64,000 nt of DNA from Elstera cyanobacteriorum (lineage in GTDB: Bacteria; Pseudomonadota; Alphaproteobacteria; Elsterales; Elsteraceae): contig NZ_NOXS01000032.1 of assembly GCF_002251735.1 (NCBI RefSeq), positions 541,018-605,017 on the forward strand, read 5' to 3'. Position 1 is the stretch's first letter. Every line of letters begins with the position of its first letter. Below, piece after piece: positions 8,703-17,488 of this stretch. A program made the position numbers and the translations under genes. Under the pieces are notes generated by a model. It did no database searches. It was given only the letters and a program-made list of their open reading frames with translations, and was not told the origin of the DNA.

Positions 8703-9062
8703 ATGGACTCGTCAACGTCATCGGCCAGTGCGGGCTCTACACGCAGCGATTCGAATGCGCGGGCGCAGCAGCGCTCGGCTTCGTCACCCGCCGGAAAAGA
8801 GAAAAAGCAACCCCCCGCCCCCACCCCGAAACCGGCGGATTATGGAGTTACCGTCAAAGGTCGGTTCGATCCCGATTTACGGCGCTTCTTCGTGACTATT
8901 CTGGACGCGTCTAGCCAGACCCTGATCGCGCAGTTCCCCTCCCAGGCCGTAGCGCGCTACGTCCAGCAGCTCAAGAAAGCTGCCGCCGATGGCGAAGCCT
9001 CCCCTAAGAACGCCGATAGTCCCGATGCCCAGGATGCGGGAAAATTGGATCAAACGACCTAG
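8703..9062 (+). CDS. flaG: FlaG-like flagellar protein
   Basis: A 119-aa protein. The first 45 residues are Ser/Ala/Pro/Lys-rich and probably disordered. Residues 46-90 form a small domain (VTVKGRFDPDLRRFFVTIL then IAQFPSQAVARYVQQLKK) that resembles the FlaG fold, where a beta strand pair is followed by an 'IPxExxL' type helix. FlaG proteins influence filament length and usually sit beside flagellin genes, as here (divergent from fliC). AGGAGGGG lies 8 nt before the ATG. The family call is moderate because the match is short. Confidence 0.6.
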   Translation: MDSSTSSASAGSTRSDSNARAQQRSASSPAGKEKKQPPAPTPKPADYGVTVKGRFDPDLRRFFVTILDASSQTLIAQFPSQAVARYVQQLKKAAADGEASPKNADSPDAQDAGKLDQTT

Positions 9063-9176
9063 ACCACGCTTCGTATTGCACCCCTTGCCTTCCCGCGCCC
9101 ACGCCCGCTAGATGAGCAATGAATCGGTATATAAGGTGCCGGTCGTTCTTTTTTGGCCCTGGGAGTTGCTGGACCC

Positions 9177-10364
9177 ATGCGTTATTGCAGCCGCTGCACA
9201 ATGCCCGAAACCGCCGAAACGCTGGGCTTTGACGAGCAGGGTGTCTGCTCGGTCTGTCGGCAGATCGAAGTGAAGCACGATCAGATCGATTGGGAGCAAC
9301 GGGGGCGCGATCTCGACGGGCTGCTGGAGCAGTACCGCGGCAAATACGATTACGATTGCATTGTGCCCTTCTCTGGCGGCAAGGACTCGGCCTTCACGCT
9401 TTGGTACCTGATCAAGGTGAAGAAGCTAAAGTGTCTCGTCGTTCGCTTCGATCACGGCTTTATGCGCCCAACGGTCGAAGAAAATTGTCACAAGGCGCTG
9501 CGCAAGCTGGGCGCCGACATTGTTAAATTCACGCCGAATTGGCAGGTCGTTCGCAAGCTGATGTACGAGGCGCTGAAGCGCCGCGGCGATTTCTGCTGGC
9601 ACTGCCATACGGGCATTTTTGCCTTTCCGATGTGGGAAGCCCTGCGTCAGCAGGTGCCGCTGGTGTTCTGGGGCGAGCCCAGTTCGGAATATAGCTCCTT
9701 CTATGGCTATAATGACGTGGAAGAGCATGACGAGCGCCGCTTCAACCGCATCGTCAATCTGGGCATCAATGCCGAAGATATGTTGGGCATGCTGGATAAT
9801 AGCGTGTCCGAGTATCCGGTCAGTCTGCGCGACCTGAAGCCCTTCACCTTCCCGCCCACCCGCGATCTGCGCAAGCTCGGGGTTCGCTCAGTCTTCCTTG
9901 GGCATTTCATCCCATGGGATGTGCGCAAGCAGGTCGATATCATCAAGCAGGAATTAGACTGGCAGGGCGATCAGGTCGAAGGCGTGCCGCCGGAATACGA
10001 CTACGAAAAGATCGAATGCTTTGTTCAGGGCGTGCGCGACTATATCAAATGGCTAAAGCGCGGCTTCGGCCGCACCACGCATGTCACCTCCATCGATATC
10101 CGTAACAATCGGATGGATCGGGCGACGGCAGAAAAGCTGGTGGCGGAATATGACGGCAAGCGCCCCGCCGCGCTTGATCTCTTCCTCGATATCCTAGGCA
10201 TCGACGAACAGCACTTCATGGATCTGATCGAGCCCCATGTTGTTGCCCCCCATGTGATGCCGAGTTGCGAGAGCTGCCAGAGCAATTGCAACACGGATGT
10301 ACCGTGGGATTACGCCCATTGGAAGAAGTCCGTCGATATGGGAAAACTCCCCGAAGACGCTTAA
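9177..10364 (+). CDS. pseA: N-acetyl sugar amidotransferase (PseA/WbpG family)
   Basis: A 395-aa ATP-dependent amidotransferase. It opens MRYCSRCTMPETAE and has CSVCRQI, giving paired Cys motifs, then the PP-loop FSGGKDSAFTLWYLIK at about 65 that adenylates the N-acetyl group. A Cys-rich tail (CESCQSNCNTD) follows. PseA (Campylobacter) and WbpG (Pseudomonas) replace an acetamido group by an acetamidino group, drawing ammonia from partner HisH2/HisF2 proteins, which are the next two genes. The ATG at 9177 with GGGAG upstream is preferred over an in-frame TTG at 9153. It likely makes an amidino form of the flagellin nonulosonic acid. Confidence 0.88.
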   Translation: MRYCSRCTMPETAETLGFDEQGVCSVCRQIEVKHDQIDWEQRGRDLDGLLEQYRGKYDYDCIVPFSGGKDSAFTLWYLIKVKKLKCLVVRFDHGFMRPTVEENCHKALRKLGADIVKFTPNWQVVRKLMYEALKRRGDFCWHCHTGIFAFPMWEALRQQVPLVFWGEPSSEYSSFYGYNDVEEHDERRFNRIVNLGINAEDMLGMLDNSVSEYPVSLRDLKPFTFPPTRDLRKLGVRSVFLGHFIPWDVRKQVDIIKQELDWQGDQVEGVPPEYDYEKIECFVQGVRDYIKWLKRGFGRTTHVTSIDIRNNRMDRATAEKLVAEYDGKRPAALDLFLDILGIDEQHFMDLIEPHVVAPHVMPSCESCQSNCNTDVPWDYAHWKKSVDMGKLPEDA

Positions 10365-10391
10365 GCGCTGGTCGAGGCTGGAGAGAAACCG

Positions 10392-11018
10392 ATGAGTGAT
10401 CTCGTTATCGTCGATTACGGCGCTGGGAATATCGCGTCGGTTAAGCAAGCTGTCTGGCGGGCGGGTTGGGATGCGGAACTCAGCCGGGGACCGGATGATC
10501 TGCTGAGTGCGGATCGCATTTTGCTCCCCGGCGTCGGCGCGGCAGGCACCGCGATGGACCGGCTGCGCAACGGCGGTTACGTCGAAGCCTTATCCGAAGC
10601 CGTGCGGGTTCGCGGCACCCCGATGCTGTGCATCTGCGTCGGTATGCAGCTTCTGGCCGAGGAACTGCATGAATATGGCGTTCACCAAGGCCTCGGCTGG
10701 GTCAAAGGCAAGGTGACCCGGCTTGAAGAGGCACCAGGGCGGCGTGTCCCCCATATGGGTTGGAACAAGGTTTACCGCCCGGACGGCGGCGCCCCCCCGC
10801 CCCCGGGTATCCTTGACCGCGATACCTTCTACTATTTCGCGCATTCTTACGAAATGAGCGGGCTTGATCCGGCGGTTTTGGCGGGCGAGGCCGATTATGC
10901 CGGGCCGGTTCCGGCGGCGCTTCGCACAGAAACAGTGTTCGCCACCCAATTCCACCCCGAGAAAAGCCAGGTCGAGGGCGAAAAACTGATCGCCAATTTC
11001 ATGCGCTGGAAGGTTTAG
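10392..11018 (+). CDS. hisH2: HisH-like glutamine amidotransferase, PseA/WbpG partner
   Basis: A 208-aa class I glutamine amidotransferase. The nucleophile Cys sits in MLCICVGMQLLAEE (about 77-90), and the His-Glu pair in ATQFHPEKSQVEGEKLI near the C-terminus. The opening VIVDYGAGNIASVKQA is typical of HisH. It releases ammonia from glutamine. Its position between pseA and a HisF-like gene that lacks the histidine-pathway catalytic Asp points to supply of ammonia to sugar amidination rather than to imidazole glycerol phosphate synthase. The gap to the next gene is 5 nt. Confidence 0.88.
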   Translation: MSDLVIVDYGAGNIASVKQAVWRAGWDAELSRGPDDLLSADRILLPGVGAAGTAMDRLRNGGYVEALSEAVRVRGTPMLCICVGMQLLAEELHEYGVHQGLGWVKGKVTRLEEAPGRRVPHMGWNKVYRPDGGAPPPPGILDRDTFYYFAHSYEMSGLDPAVLAGEADYAGPVPAALRTETVFATQFHPEKSQVEGEKLIANFMRWKV

Positions 11019-11023
11019 CCCGG

Positions 11024-11782
11024 ATGCTGACCCGTCGTTTGATCCCGACCCTGCTGCTCCGCCAGGGCCGCCTCGTCAAAGGCGTGCGCTATGGCGATCA
11101 TCGGGATGCCGGTAATCCCCCCAGTATCACCCGCGCCCATGCCGCCCAGGACGCGGACGAGGTTCTGCTGGTCGATATCGACGCCAGCCGGAACGGAGGC
11201 GCACCGGATTTCATCGCCTTTGCCAAGGTAGCCGAAGAATGCACCATGCCCCTTACCCTGGGGGGCGGATTGACCAGTTTCGATCTGGCGCAGCAGGCGA
11301 TGCAAACCGGGGCCGATAAGCTCGCCTTTACCGGGCCAGCGCTCGATAATCCTGCCCTGCTGGACCAAGTTGCACGCCGCTTCGGGGCGCAAGCCGTGGT
11401 GCTCGGGCTGGATGTGACGCAGGACGAGACAGGGACTTATTATCTCTACGATCATCGCACCGGCGCCATCGTCAGCAATCGCACACCGATTGCCTGGGCG
11501 CAGGAGGCCGTGGCGCGCGGTGCCGGGGAAATTCGGCTGATGGCGGTTCACCGGGAAGGAACGCGCCTGGGGTTTGATCTCGATCTTTATCGGATGATCG
11601 CCGATGCGGTTTCGGTGCCGATCATCCTCGAAGGCGGGGCCGGAACCCTTGATCATCTCGATGCCGCCCTCACCGCCGGGGTGGATGCCCTGGGGCTGGG
11701 GACGATGCTGGTCTTCTCGGACAATAATATCGTGAAGTTACGACAATATCTTCTCGGCTGCGGCCATAGTTTGCGGAGATAA
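11024..11782 (+). CDS. hisF2: HisF-like ammonia-channel protein (HisF2 type)
   Basis: A 252-aa TIM barrel of the HisA/HisF family. The first strand reads RRLIPTLLLRQGRLVKGV. True HisF has CLDV here, and the Asp is the general acid of cyclisation; in this copy it is Leu. WbpG-associated HisF2 proteins carry the same LLL variant. The phosphate-binding glycines (LGGGL and EGGAG) remain. The protein is therefore read as a channel passing HisH2 ammonia to PseA, with loss of histidine-pathway activity inferred from the missing Asp. It lies 5 nt after hisH2 and 2 nt before the acetyltransferase gene. Confidence 0.85.
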   Translation: MLTRRLIPTLLLRQGRLVKGVRYGDHRDAGNPPSITRAHAAQDADEVLLVDIDASRNGGAPDFIAFAKVAEECTMPLTLGGGLTSFDLAQQAMQTGADKLAFTGPALDNPALLDQVARRFGAQAVVLGLDVTQDETGTYYLYDHRTGAIVSNRTPIAWAQEAVARGAGEIRLMAVHREGTRLGFDLDLYRMIADAVSVPIILEGGAGTLDHLDAALTAGVDALGLGTMLVFSDNNIVKLRQYLLGCGHSLRR

Positions 11783-11784
11783 GC

Positions 11785-12327
11785 ATGATTCTGACCGGCG
11801 CGCTTGAAACCCCGCAGCTTTGGCTGCGCAGTCTGGATGACCAGGCCGCGACCGGCCCCTACCTGACCTGGATGCAAGACCCCGACATCCTACGCTTTCT
11901 CGAGGCCCGCTTTTCCCAGCATACGCCAGATAGTTTGGCCGGGTTTATCAAATCGATGAACCAGAACCCGGATGCGCTGCTGCTGGGAATGTTCTTGAAG
12001 GACGACGGGCGGCACGTCGGCAATATAAAGCTTGGTCCCGTCAGCCGGGAACATCTGCGCGGCGATATCGGCCTGTTGATCGGTGATAAATCCGTCTGGG
12101 GCCGTGGTCTTGCCACGGAGGCGATTACCGCCCTCACCCGCTACGGTTTCGACTCGCTAAATTTGAACCGTCTTTATGCGGGCTGCTACGGCGGTAACGA
12201 GGGGTCGGTCCGGGCCTTTGTGAAGGCAGGTTGGCAGGTGGAAGGCCGCTTGCCCCGCTATTGGCGGCTGGAGGACGGTCATTGGGCCGATCATATCCTG
12301 CTTGGCTGCTTAAATCCGACGACCTGA
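11785..12327 (+). CDS. GNAT-family N-acetyltransferase, probably nucleotide-sugar acting
   Basis: A 180-aa RimJ/RimL-like GNAT protein. After an N-terminal LRSLDDQAATGPYLTWMQDP segment come GDIGLLIGDKSVWGRGLATEAI, which holds the acetyl-CoA loop (GRGLATEA), and NLNRLYAGCYGGNEGSVRAFVKAGW, the usual motif B. Relatives in surface-sugar loci, such as PseH, acetylate the 4-amino group of a UDP-sugar precursor. The start lies 2 nt after hisF2, so it belongs to the same transcript. Whether it is the PseH of the pathway or a later modifying enzyme cannot be decided. Confidence 0.8.
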   Translation: MILTGALETPQLWLRSLDDQAATGPYLTWMQDPDILRFLEARFSQHTPDSLAGFIKSMNQNPDALLLGMFLKDDGRHVGNIKLGPVSREHLRGDIGLLIGDKSVWGRGLATEAITALTRYGFDSLNLNRLYAGCYGGNEGSVRAFVKAGWQVEGRLPRYWRLEDGHWADHILLGCLNPTT

Positions 12328-12415
12328 CTCCAAGAACCGTTGCCGCCGCGCGGCGTTTGAGGTTCCTCTGACTGGGCAAGAAGTGCCCGACTCCAGCAGC
12401 TAATAGGGAAAAACG

Positions 12416-12455
12416 GGGGGCGAATCCTACCCTTCTGATCCCTCGCCCCCATTTT
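12416..12455 (+). terminator. probable terminator after the pseA-hisH2-hisF2 operon
   Basis: An 8-bp stem, GGGGGCGA at 12416-12423 and TCGCCCCC at 12443-12450, encloses a 19-nt loop and is followed by ATTTTCCCC. The T run is short and the loop long, so strength is uncertain, but the place, between an operon end and the sigma-54 promoter of fliK, is right. Confidence 0.45.
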
Positions 12456-12516
12456 CCCCTCGCCCAAACCTTCATTCTCTGTTATTTATCATAGAGATCA
12501 GAGGCGTTGTTGAGAT

Positions 12517-12532
12517 TGGCACGCAACGTGCT
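12517..12532 (+). promoter_or_regulatory. sigma-54 promoter of fliK-flgD-flgE
   Basis: TGGCAC, 5 nt, GTGCT matches the sigma-54 -24/-12 consensus (TGGCAC-N5-TTGCW) at ten of eleven positions with exact spacing. Transcription would start near 12543, leaving a leader of about 24 nt that carries GGAGGT before the fliK ATG. An activator of the right class, FlbD, is encoded at 24012-25436. Confidence 0.8.
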
Positions 12533-12566
12533 AGAGTGAGAGCGACGCTGATGGAGGTAGTCAACC

Positions 12567-14498
12567 ATGGCTTCTACGCCGGTTAAGACAATGTTGGTCG
12601 ATCGCTTTCGCACCGGGCTGACGGGGATCCCTGCAGCGGCCGATGCGGCTGCGCTGAAGGGAAAATCAGCGCCGGAGCAGGTGCGCCAGTTCGAATCGCT
12701 ACTGGACCAGACCAATAAGGCTACTCCGGCCCAGAAACCGGCCCCGGCGCGGAGCGTCACTGCCCCAAGCGCCCCGTCCCGTAAAGAGACGCCGAGCAAG
12801 CCCGAGGCTGAGGCCACCGCCAAACCGGCAGCATCGGAAAAGACCGCCGAGGCCCCCGACGCAGCGCCAAAGGAAACCGAGGCGACGGTTAAGACCGGCG
12901 ACGCGGCTCATACCGATGACGCGGTATCGGCAAATATTGCCGATGCACCCGTCACGGCCGCCCCGTCGGGCGACGCTACGACGGAAACGCAACCCGCCCC
13001 GGCTGATGAAGCGTCACGTCCAGCGGCGGAAGACCCGGCGGCGGCGCAGGATGCCAGCGCAACGCCGACAGCCCTTGTGGCCCCGCTGCCGCAAGCGCTC
13101 CCCCCTCAGGTCATCGACGCCGGGCCGGTTGCCGATCTTCCTCCGGCCCCGACGGGCGCCGCACCGGCGCCAAATGCAGTGCCGGTCGATGCTGATCTGG
13201 CCCAGCAGGAACCGGTTGCCCTCCCGCAGACCGTTGCGTCCGGCACGCCCGCGCCAACCGAAACCGCTTCGGTAGCTGCGCCCACGCTGCCCACTGCCGA
13301 GGCCGTAAGCCCTGAAGCTGTCGCGCCGCTGCCAACCCCAGAAGCAAAGCCTGTGGTCACCACCGGGACACCGCAGACGCAGAGCAAGGGACCGACCCCG
13401 CAGGGTCAGGCATCTCCCCAGGCGGGCTCGCCCCAGGCCGATGCGGTGATCGAAAGCCTAACGGTTATCACGCCGGAAGCAACGGCCGAAACCGCATCAC
13501 CCCAAGATACCCCGAAGACCGACGCGGCACCGAAGGCAACCGAACCGACGCCGGAGACGGTCGCCGCCCAGACGGCGACCGCCGCTCCCATCGTTGCCGA
13601 TAGCCAGCCCAAAGCCAAGACCGCCCAGGCGATACCTGCGGCCGATTCGGCAACCGGCCAAGACGCCGATACGCTCGCCGCACTACCGACCGCCGAGGCG
13701 GTTCAGGCCCCGGACAGCGAGGCGGCGCGCGACCAGGGCAGCAACCGCGACCCGTCTCACAGCGATAAGGCCCGCGAGCGCGGCCAGGACCGTGCGCAGA
13801 CAGGGGAACGGCTCGCGGCAAAACTGGCCGATAGCCAAGCTGCCCTTATCCGCGACGAAACCGCTCTGTCCGGGCCGGTGCAGAGCTTCAAGGCCGCCTT
13901 GAAGAGCGCTGCAGCCGAGGGCCTCGCGCCCACGACGACGACCGGCAACACTGACCAGCCTGCAAAACCCACTTCCGCTCAACCGATGCTCGCCGCGACG
14001 GGGACGACCTCGGCCGCAGTCCCGCAAACGGCAGCAGTGGCAAAAGCCGCCGCGCGGGCGGCGCCGGTTTTCCAAAACCCGGTCGTACAGCAGGTGGGAA
14101 CCCGGTTGGTTGAAACTGCAGAAAACGGCGGCGGGCGCGTGGTGATGGACCTGCGGCCCGAACACCTGGGCCGGGTGACAATCGATGTTGACGTGCGCGA
14201 CGATGGCCGCGTTAGTGCGACCGTTCTGGTCGATAATCCTGAAGCCCTGGAACAACTCCGCCGCGATAGTGGGCAGTTGGAACAGGCTTTGCGTGATAGC
14301 GGCCTAAACCCCGACCAGAACTCCTTGAACTTCGGTCTGCGCGAGCAAAACCAAGATCAAGGCGGGTTTGGACGGGACGGACGAAATGGCCGTGGGGCAA
14401 ATTCTGCCGCGCAAGCCGAAGCCGACGTCGAGCCGGAACAGGTAGCAACACAGCAAAGCGTCGTGCCCGGCTTGGGCGTGATCGACATTCGGATTTGA
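12567..14498 (+). CDS. fliK: flagellar hook-length control protein FliK
   Basis: A 643-aa molecular ruler that is secreted while the hook grows and switches export specificity. Residues 1-500 are Ala/Pro/Thr/Glu-rich, low-complexity and probably extended. The conserved C-terminal Flg_hook domain is at about 505-600 (GGGRVVMDLRPEHLGRVTID, then NPEALEQLRRDSGQLEQALR and SLNFGLREQ). Length is at the upper end of the family, which normally relates to hook length. GGAGGT precedes the ATG. First gene of a sigma-54-dependent hook operon. Confidence 0.93.
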   Translation: MASTPVKTMLVDRFRTGLTGIPAAADAAALKGKSAPEQVRQFESLLDQTNKATPAQKPAPARSVTAPSAPSRKETPSKPEAEATAKPAASEKTAEAPDAAPKETEATVKTGDAAHTDDAVSANIADAPVTAAPSGDATTETQPAPADEASRPAAEDPAAAQDASATPTALVAPLPQALPPQVIDAGPVADLPPAPTGAAPAPNAVPVDADLAQQEPVALPQTVASGTPAPTETASVAAPTLPTAEAVSPEAVAPLPTPEAKPVVTTGTPQTQSKGPTPQGQASPQAGSPQADAVIESLTVITPEATAETASPQDTPKTDAAPKATEPTPETVAAQTATAAPIVADSQPKAKTAQAIPAADSATGQDADTLAALPTAEAVQAPDSEAARDQGSNRDPSHSDKARERGQDRAQTGERLAAKLADSQAALIRDETALSGPVQSFKAALKSAAAEGLAPTTTTGNTDQPAKPTSAQPMLAATGTTSAAVPQTAAVAKAAARAAPVFQNPVVQQVGTRLVETAENGGGRVVMDLRPEHLGRVTIDVDVRDDGRVSATVLVDNPEALEQLRRDSGQLEQALRDSGLNPDQNSLNFGLREQNQDQGGFGRDGRNGRGANSAAQAEADVEPEQVATQQSVVPGLGVIDIRI

Positions 14499-14525
14499 CG
14501 GGACGTTGGGAACAGAGGACGGATC

Positions 14526-15494
14526 ATGGCAACGACCAGCAGCACAACCTCCAACATGTTCGGCGACATCAGCCAACTCAATGGCGCGTCGCAACAGACC
14601 ATCGACTCCCGTAATTCGGTGGCCTCGACCTATGACAACTTCTTGAAACTGCTGACGACGCAGTTGAAGAACCAGGATCCGCTGGACCCCACCGACTCGA
14701 GCGAGTTCACCAATCAGCTCGTCCAGTTCAGCCAGGTCGAACAGCAGATCAACTTGAACGCCAAGTTCGACAAGCTGCTGACGTCGAACCAAGCAGCGCA
14801 GATGCTGCAGGCGTCGAACTATATCGGCAAGAATGTCGAAGCCGAAGGCTCGTTCCTGACCGTCGAGGCGCCCGCAAGCTTCAACTATTGGATGACCAAG
14901 GACGCGACCACGGTCAGCGCTGTCATCAAGGACGAAAACGGTAACGTCGTGCGGACGATGACCCTCGACGGCAAGTCCGGCAGCCATACCCAAGCCTGGG
15001 ATGGCCGCAAGGACGATGGCTCGCTGCTGCCGGTCGGCACCTATAATCTGATTATGAGCGCCCTGGACGAAAATGGCGCCAGCGTCGCCGTCGATCTGCC
15101 CACCAGCAAGATCACCCTGTCGGAAACGCCGAAGCCGCGCTTCGGTTATACCTTTGCCGAGGCCTATAACCGCGCCGAAGCCCGTATTTACGACGCGGAT
15201 GGCTCGCTGGTCCGCGTTCTCAAAATCGACTCTGGTGCGGGCCGCAAGTCGGTGGTCTGGGATGGCCGCGACGAGAAGAATACCCCCGTGGCTGCCGGTA
15301 GCTATGAGGTTAAGATCCTGGCGTATGACGCCAACGACAAACTGGTAACGGACGATAAGAGCAACCCGGTCGATGCGAAGCTGACGACGGTGAACCGTGT
15401 GAAAGATATCGGCAGCACGGAAAACGGCGTTCAGCTTCAGGTCGGTAAGGACGCTTACATCAATCTCGATAAAATCGTGGCGGTTCGCGGCTAA
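14526..15494 (+). CDS. flgD: flagellar hook capping/assembly protein FlgD
   Basis: A 322-aa scaffold that caps the growing hook. The N-terminal FlgD motif is clear: YDNFLKLLTTQLKNQDPLDP then SSEFTNQLVQFSQVEQQI. The C-terminal part holds two copies of the beta-sandwich signature, QAWDGRKDDGSLLPVGTYNL (near residue 157) and VVWDGRDEKNTPVAAGSYEV (near 245), where FlgD usually has one, which explains the extra 80-90 residues over the normal 220-240. GAGGA precedes the ATG. Acts with FliK and FlgE, its neighbours. Confidence 0.93.
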   Translation: MATTSSTTSNMFGDISQLNGASQQTIDSRNSVASTYDNFLKLLTTQLKNQDPLDPTDSSEFTNQLVQFSQVEQQINLNAKFDKLLTSNQAAQMLQASNYIGKNVEAEGSFLTVEAPASFNYWMTKDATTVSAVIKDENGNVVRTMTLDGKSGSHTQAWDGRKDDGSLLPVGTYNLIMSALDENGASVAVDLPTSKITLSETPKPRFGYTFAEAYNRAEARIYDADGSLVRVLKIDSGAGRKSVVWDGRDEKNTPVAAGSYEVKILAYDANDKLVTDDKSNPVDAKLTTVNRVKDIGSTENGVQLQVGKDAYINLDKIVAVRG

Positions 15495-15554
15495 CGCCCC
15501 AACGGCCCCTTTCAGAACAACGCACAGATCAGTCTTCGAGGCTAGGAGAGTAAC

Positions 15555-17480
15555 ATGAGCATCTACGGCTCCCTGAAAGCAGGTGTCACCGGTCTGAAGT
15601 CGCAAGCCTCGAGCATGGCGATGATTTCGGACAATATCGCGAACGCCAATACCATCGGCTATAAGCGCAGCGTTGCGGACTTCGAGACGCTGGTCACGAA
15701 GTCCGGCTCGACCGCCGCCTATGCCCCGGGCGGCGTGAAGGCCAATACGGTCGCGCTGATCGATCAGCAGGGTCTGATCAACGCTTCCTCCTCGACGACC
15801 GATATCGCGATTGCAGGCCGTGGCTTTTTCGCGGTCTCAACGGCGGTGAGCGCCAATGGCTCAGTCCCGACCGGCACTGAACGCCTCTATACCCGCGCGG
15901 GCTCGTTCCGCACGAATTCCGAAGGTTTCCTGACCTCGGCCAGCGGTGAGTATCTGCTGGGCGTTCCGGCGGATGCTGCTGGCAATGTGCCGACGGCAAC
16001 GCTGCCGGTCGATCAGTTGAAGGCCATCAATGTCGGCTCGATCACGGGGAGCGCGAAGGCGACAGGCACCGTATCGATCGGGGCGAATTTGCCTGCGACC
16101 AGTGCAGCACCGACGAATCAATATACCCTGGCCCTTCCCGCTGGGGCTGGCCTCACATTCCCACCTGCGGGGGGGCCTTTCACTTACAACGTCGCAGCTC
16201 CCGGTGTTAATGATCCTTCAAGCGACCCGGCCAACCCCGCACCGACCCAATATACGGCGAATGTTACCTTTACAGTTAATGGCGGCGCATACGATATCCG
16301 TCTGAATGTAGGCACAACACCAGCAACAAGCATTTTATTAGGTCAGATGTCTGCTGCCGGTACCTTAGATTTTAGTGCAACGGTTGCTGGTAGCACGGCT
16401 ACCGGTTCCACCGGTGGCCAGATGAATTTCAAAGTTACCGGGAGCGTTTCTGGCACCGCTGCTGCCCCAGCAAATCTGACAACCACGCTGACAAGCCAGT
16501 ACAAAGTACGTATGTCGTCAACGACCGGTACTGCTAGCACCAGCACAAGTGCTCAACTGGATCTAACGAATGCTAGCGGTATCCAATCGGGCTATACAAG
16601 TGATGTAACAATCTATGATAGCCTTGGTGTCGGTCATAATGTTCAACTGGCTTACATTAAGACTGGCGCCAATCGCTGGGATGTTTACGTAACCAAAATG
16701 ACAATTGTTGGTCGCACCGACTCAAACGGTAACCCAATTGACTCTATAACTGGAACGTCCCAAAATAGCTGGGTCTATAATGGTTCCGAGACAGTGCCTG
16801 GCGGTCTTGAAGCAGCCGATCAAGCAGTTTATACGGCTCCAGTTGCCGGTCAAACCTTAACCGGTTTGCTTAAGAATAGTTCTCGGATGGGGTCAATTAG
16901 TTTTAACACGGATGGCTCTATCTCTGGATTTACAGCGAACACAAATGCAACCTTTAATAGCGCCATTGCAACCGCCGGTGTCAATCTTTCAAACTCAAAT
17001 TCGACCGGCGCGACCAAGCTCAACCCCACCTTCAACTTCGGCACCGTCGGCACCAAGAACGGCGTGACCCAGCAGTCGGATGCGTTTGCGACCTCCTTCA
17101 TCAATCAGGACGGCGTGCGCTTCGGCTATAAGACCGGGGTCGCCGTCGATAAGGACGGCGTTGTCCGCGCCGTGTTCGATAATGGTCAGCGGTTGGCCGT
17201 GGCGCGCGTTGCCATCGTCGCTTTCGCCGATCCGAACAAGCTGGATGCCCGCTCGGGTAATCTCTATGCCCAGACCGATGCCTCGGGGTCGCCGACTACC
17301 AACTTCTCCGGCATCGGCGGCGCCGGGCAAATCCAGTCGAATGCGCTGGAAGGTTCCACCGTCGATCTCGCCGAAGAATTCACCGATATGATCGTGACCC
17401 AGCGCAACTACAGCGCCAACTCAAAGACGATCACCACGTCGGATGAAATGCTGCAGGAAATCATTAACCTGAAGCGTTAA
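15555..17480 (+). CDS. flgE: flagellar hook protein FlgE
   Basis: A 641-aa hook subunit. The N-terminus (GSLKAGVTGLKSQASSMAMI, SDNIANANTIGYKRS) and C-terminus (LEGSTVDLAEEFTDMIVTQR, YSANSKTITTSDEMLQEIIN) are the conserved axial D0/D1 parts. The large middle (about 190-480), Thr/Ser/Gly-rich, is the exposed part. From about 16130 to 17000 the DNA is visibly AT-richer with different codon choices from both ends, and a run of seven Gs at 16169-16175 lies near its start. AGGAGAG precedes the ATG. Confidence 0.95.
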   Translation: MSIYGSLKAGVTGLKSQASSMAMISDNIANANTIGYKRSVADFETLVTKSGSTAAYAPGGVKANTVALIDQQGLINASSSTTDIAIAGRGFFAVSTAVSANGSVPTGTERLYTRAGSFRTNSEGFLTSASGEYLLGVPADAAGNVPTATLPVDQLKAINVGSITGSAKATGTVSIGANLPATSAAPTNQYTLALPAGAGLTFPPAGGPFTYNVAAPGVNDPSSDPANPAPTQYTANVTFTVNGGAYDIRLNVGTTPATSILLGQMSAAGTLDFSATVAGSTATGSTGGQMNFKVTGSVSGTAAAPANLTTTLTSQYKVRMSSTTGTASTSTSAQLDLTNASGIQSGYTSDVTIYDSLGVGHNVQLAYIKTGANRWDVYVTKMTIVGRTDSNGNPIDSITGTSQNSWVYNGSETVPGGLEAADQAVYTAPVAGQTLTGLLKNSSRMGSISFNTDGSISGFTANTNATFNSAIATAGVNLSNSNSTGATKLNPTFNFGTVGTKNGVTQQSDAFATSFINQDGVRFGYKTGVAVDKDGVVRAVFDNGQRLAVARVAIVAFADPNKLDARSGNLYAQTDASGSPTTNFSGIGGAGQIQSNALEGSTVDLAEEFTDMIVTQRNYSANSKTITTSDEMLQEIINLKR

Positions 17481-17488
17481 GGCTAACA

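Noticed and set aside
10392..11782. Histidine biosynthesis hisH-hisF
   Set aside because: No other his genes are near, a PseA/WbpG-type gene is directly upstream, and the HisF-like protein lacks the Asp needed for cyclisation.
14304..15605. Long minus-strand open frame over flgD
   Set aside because: It is a shadow of flgD, with no ribosome site and no family match.
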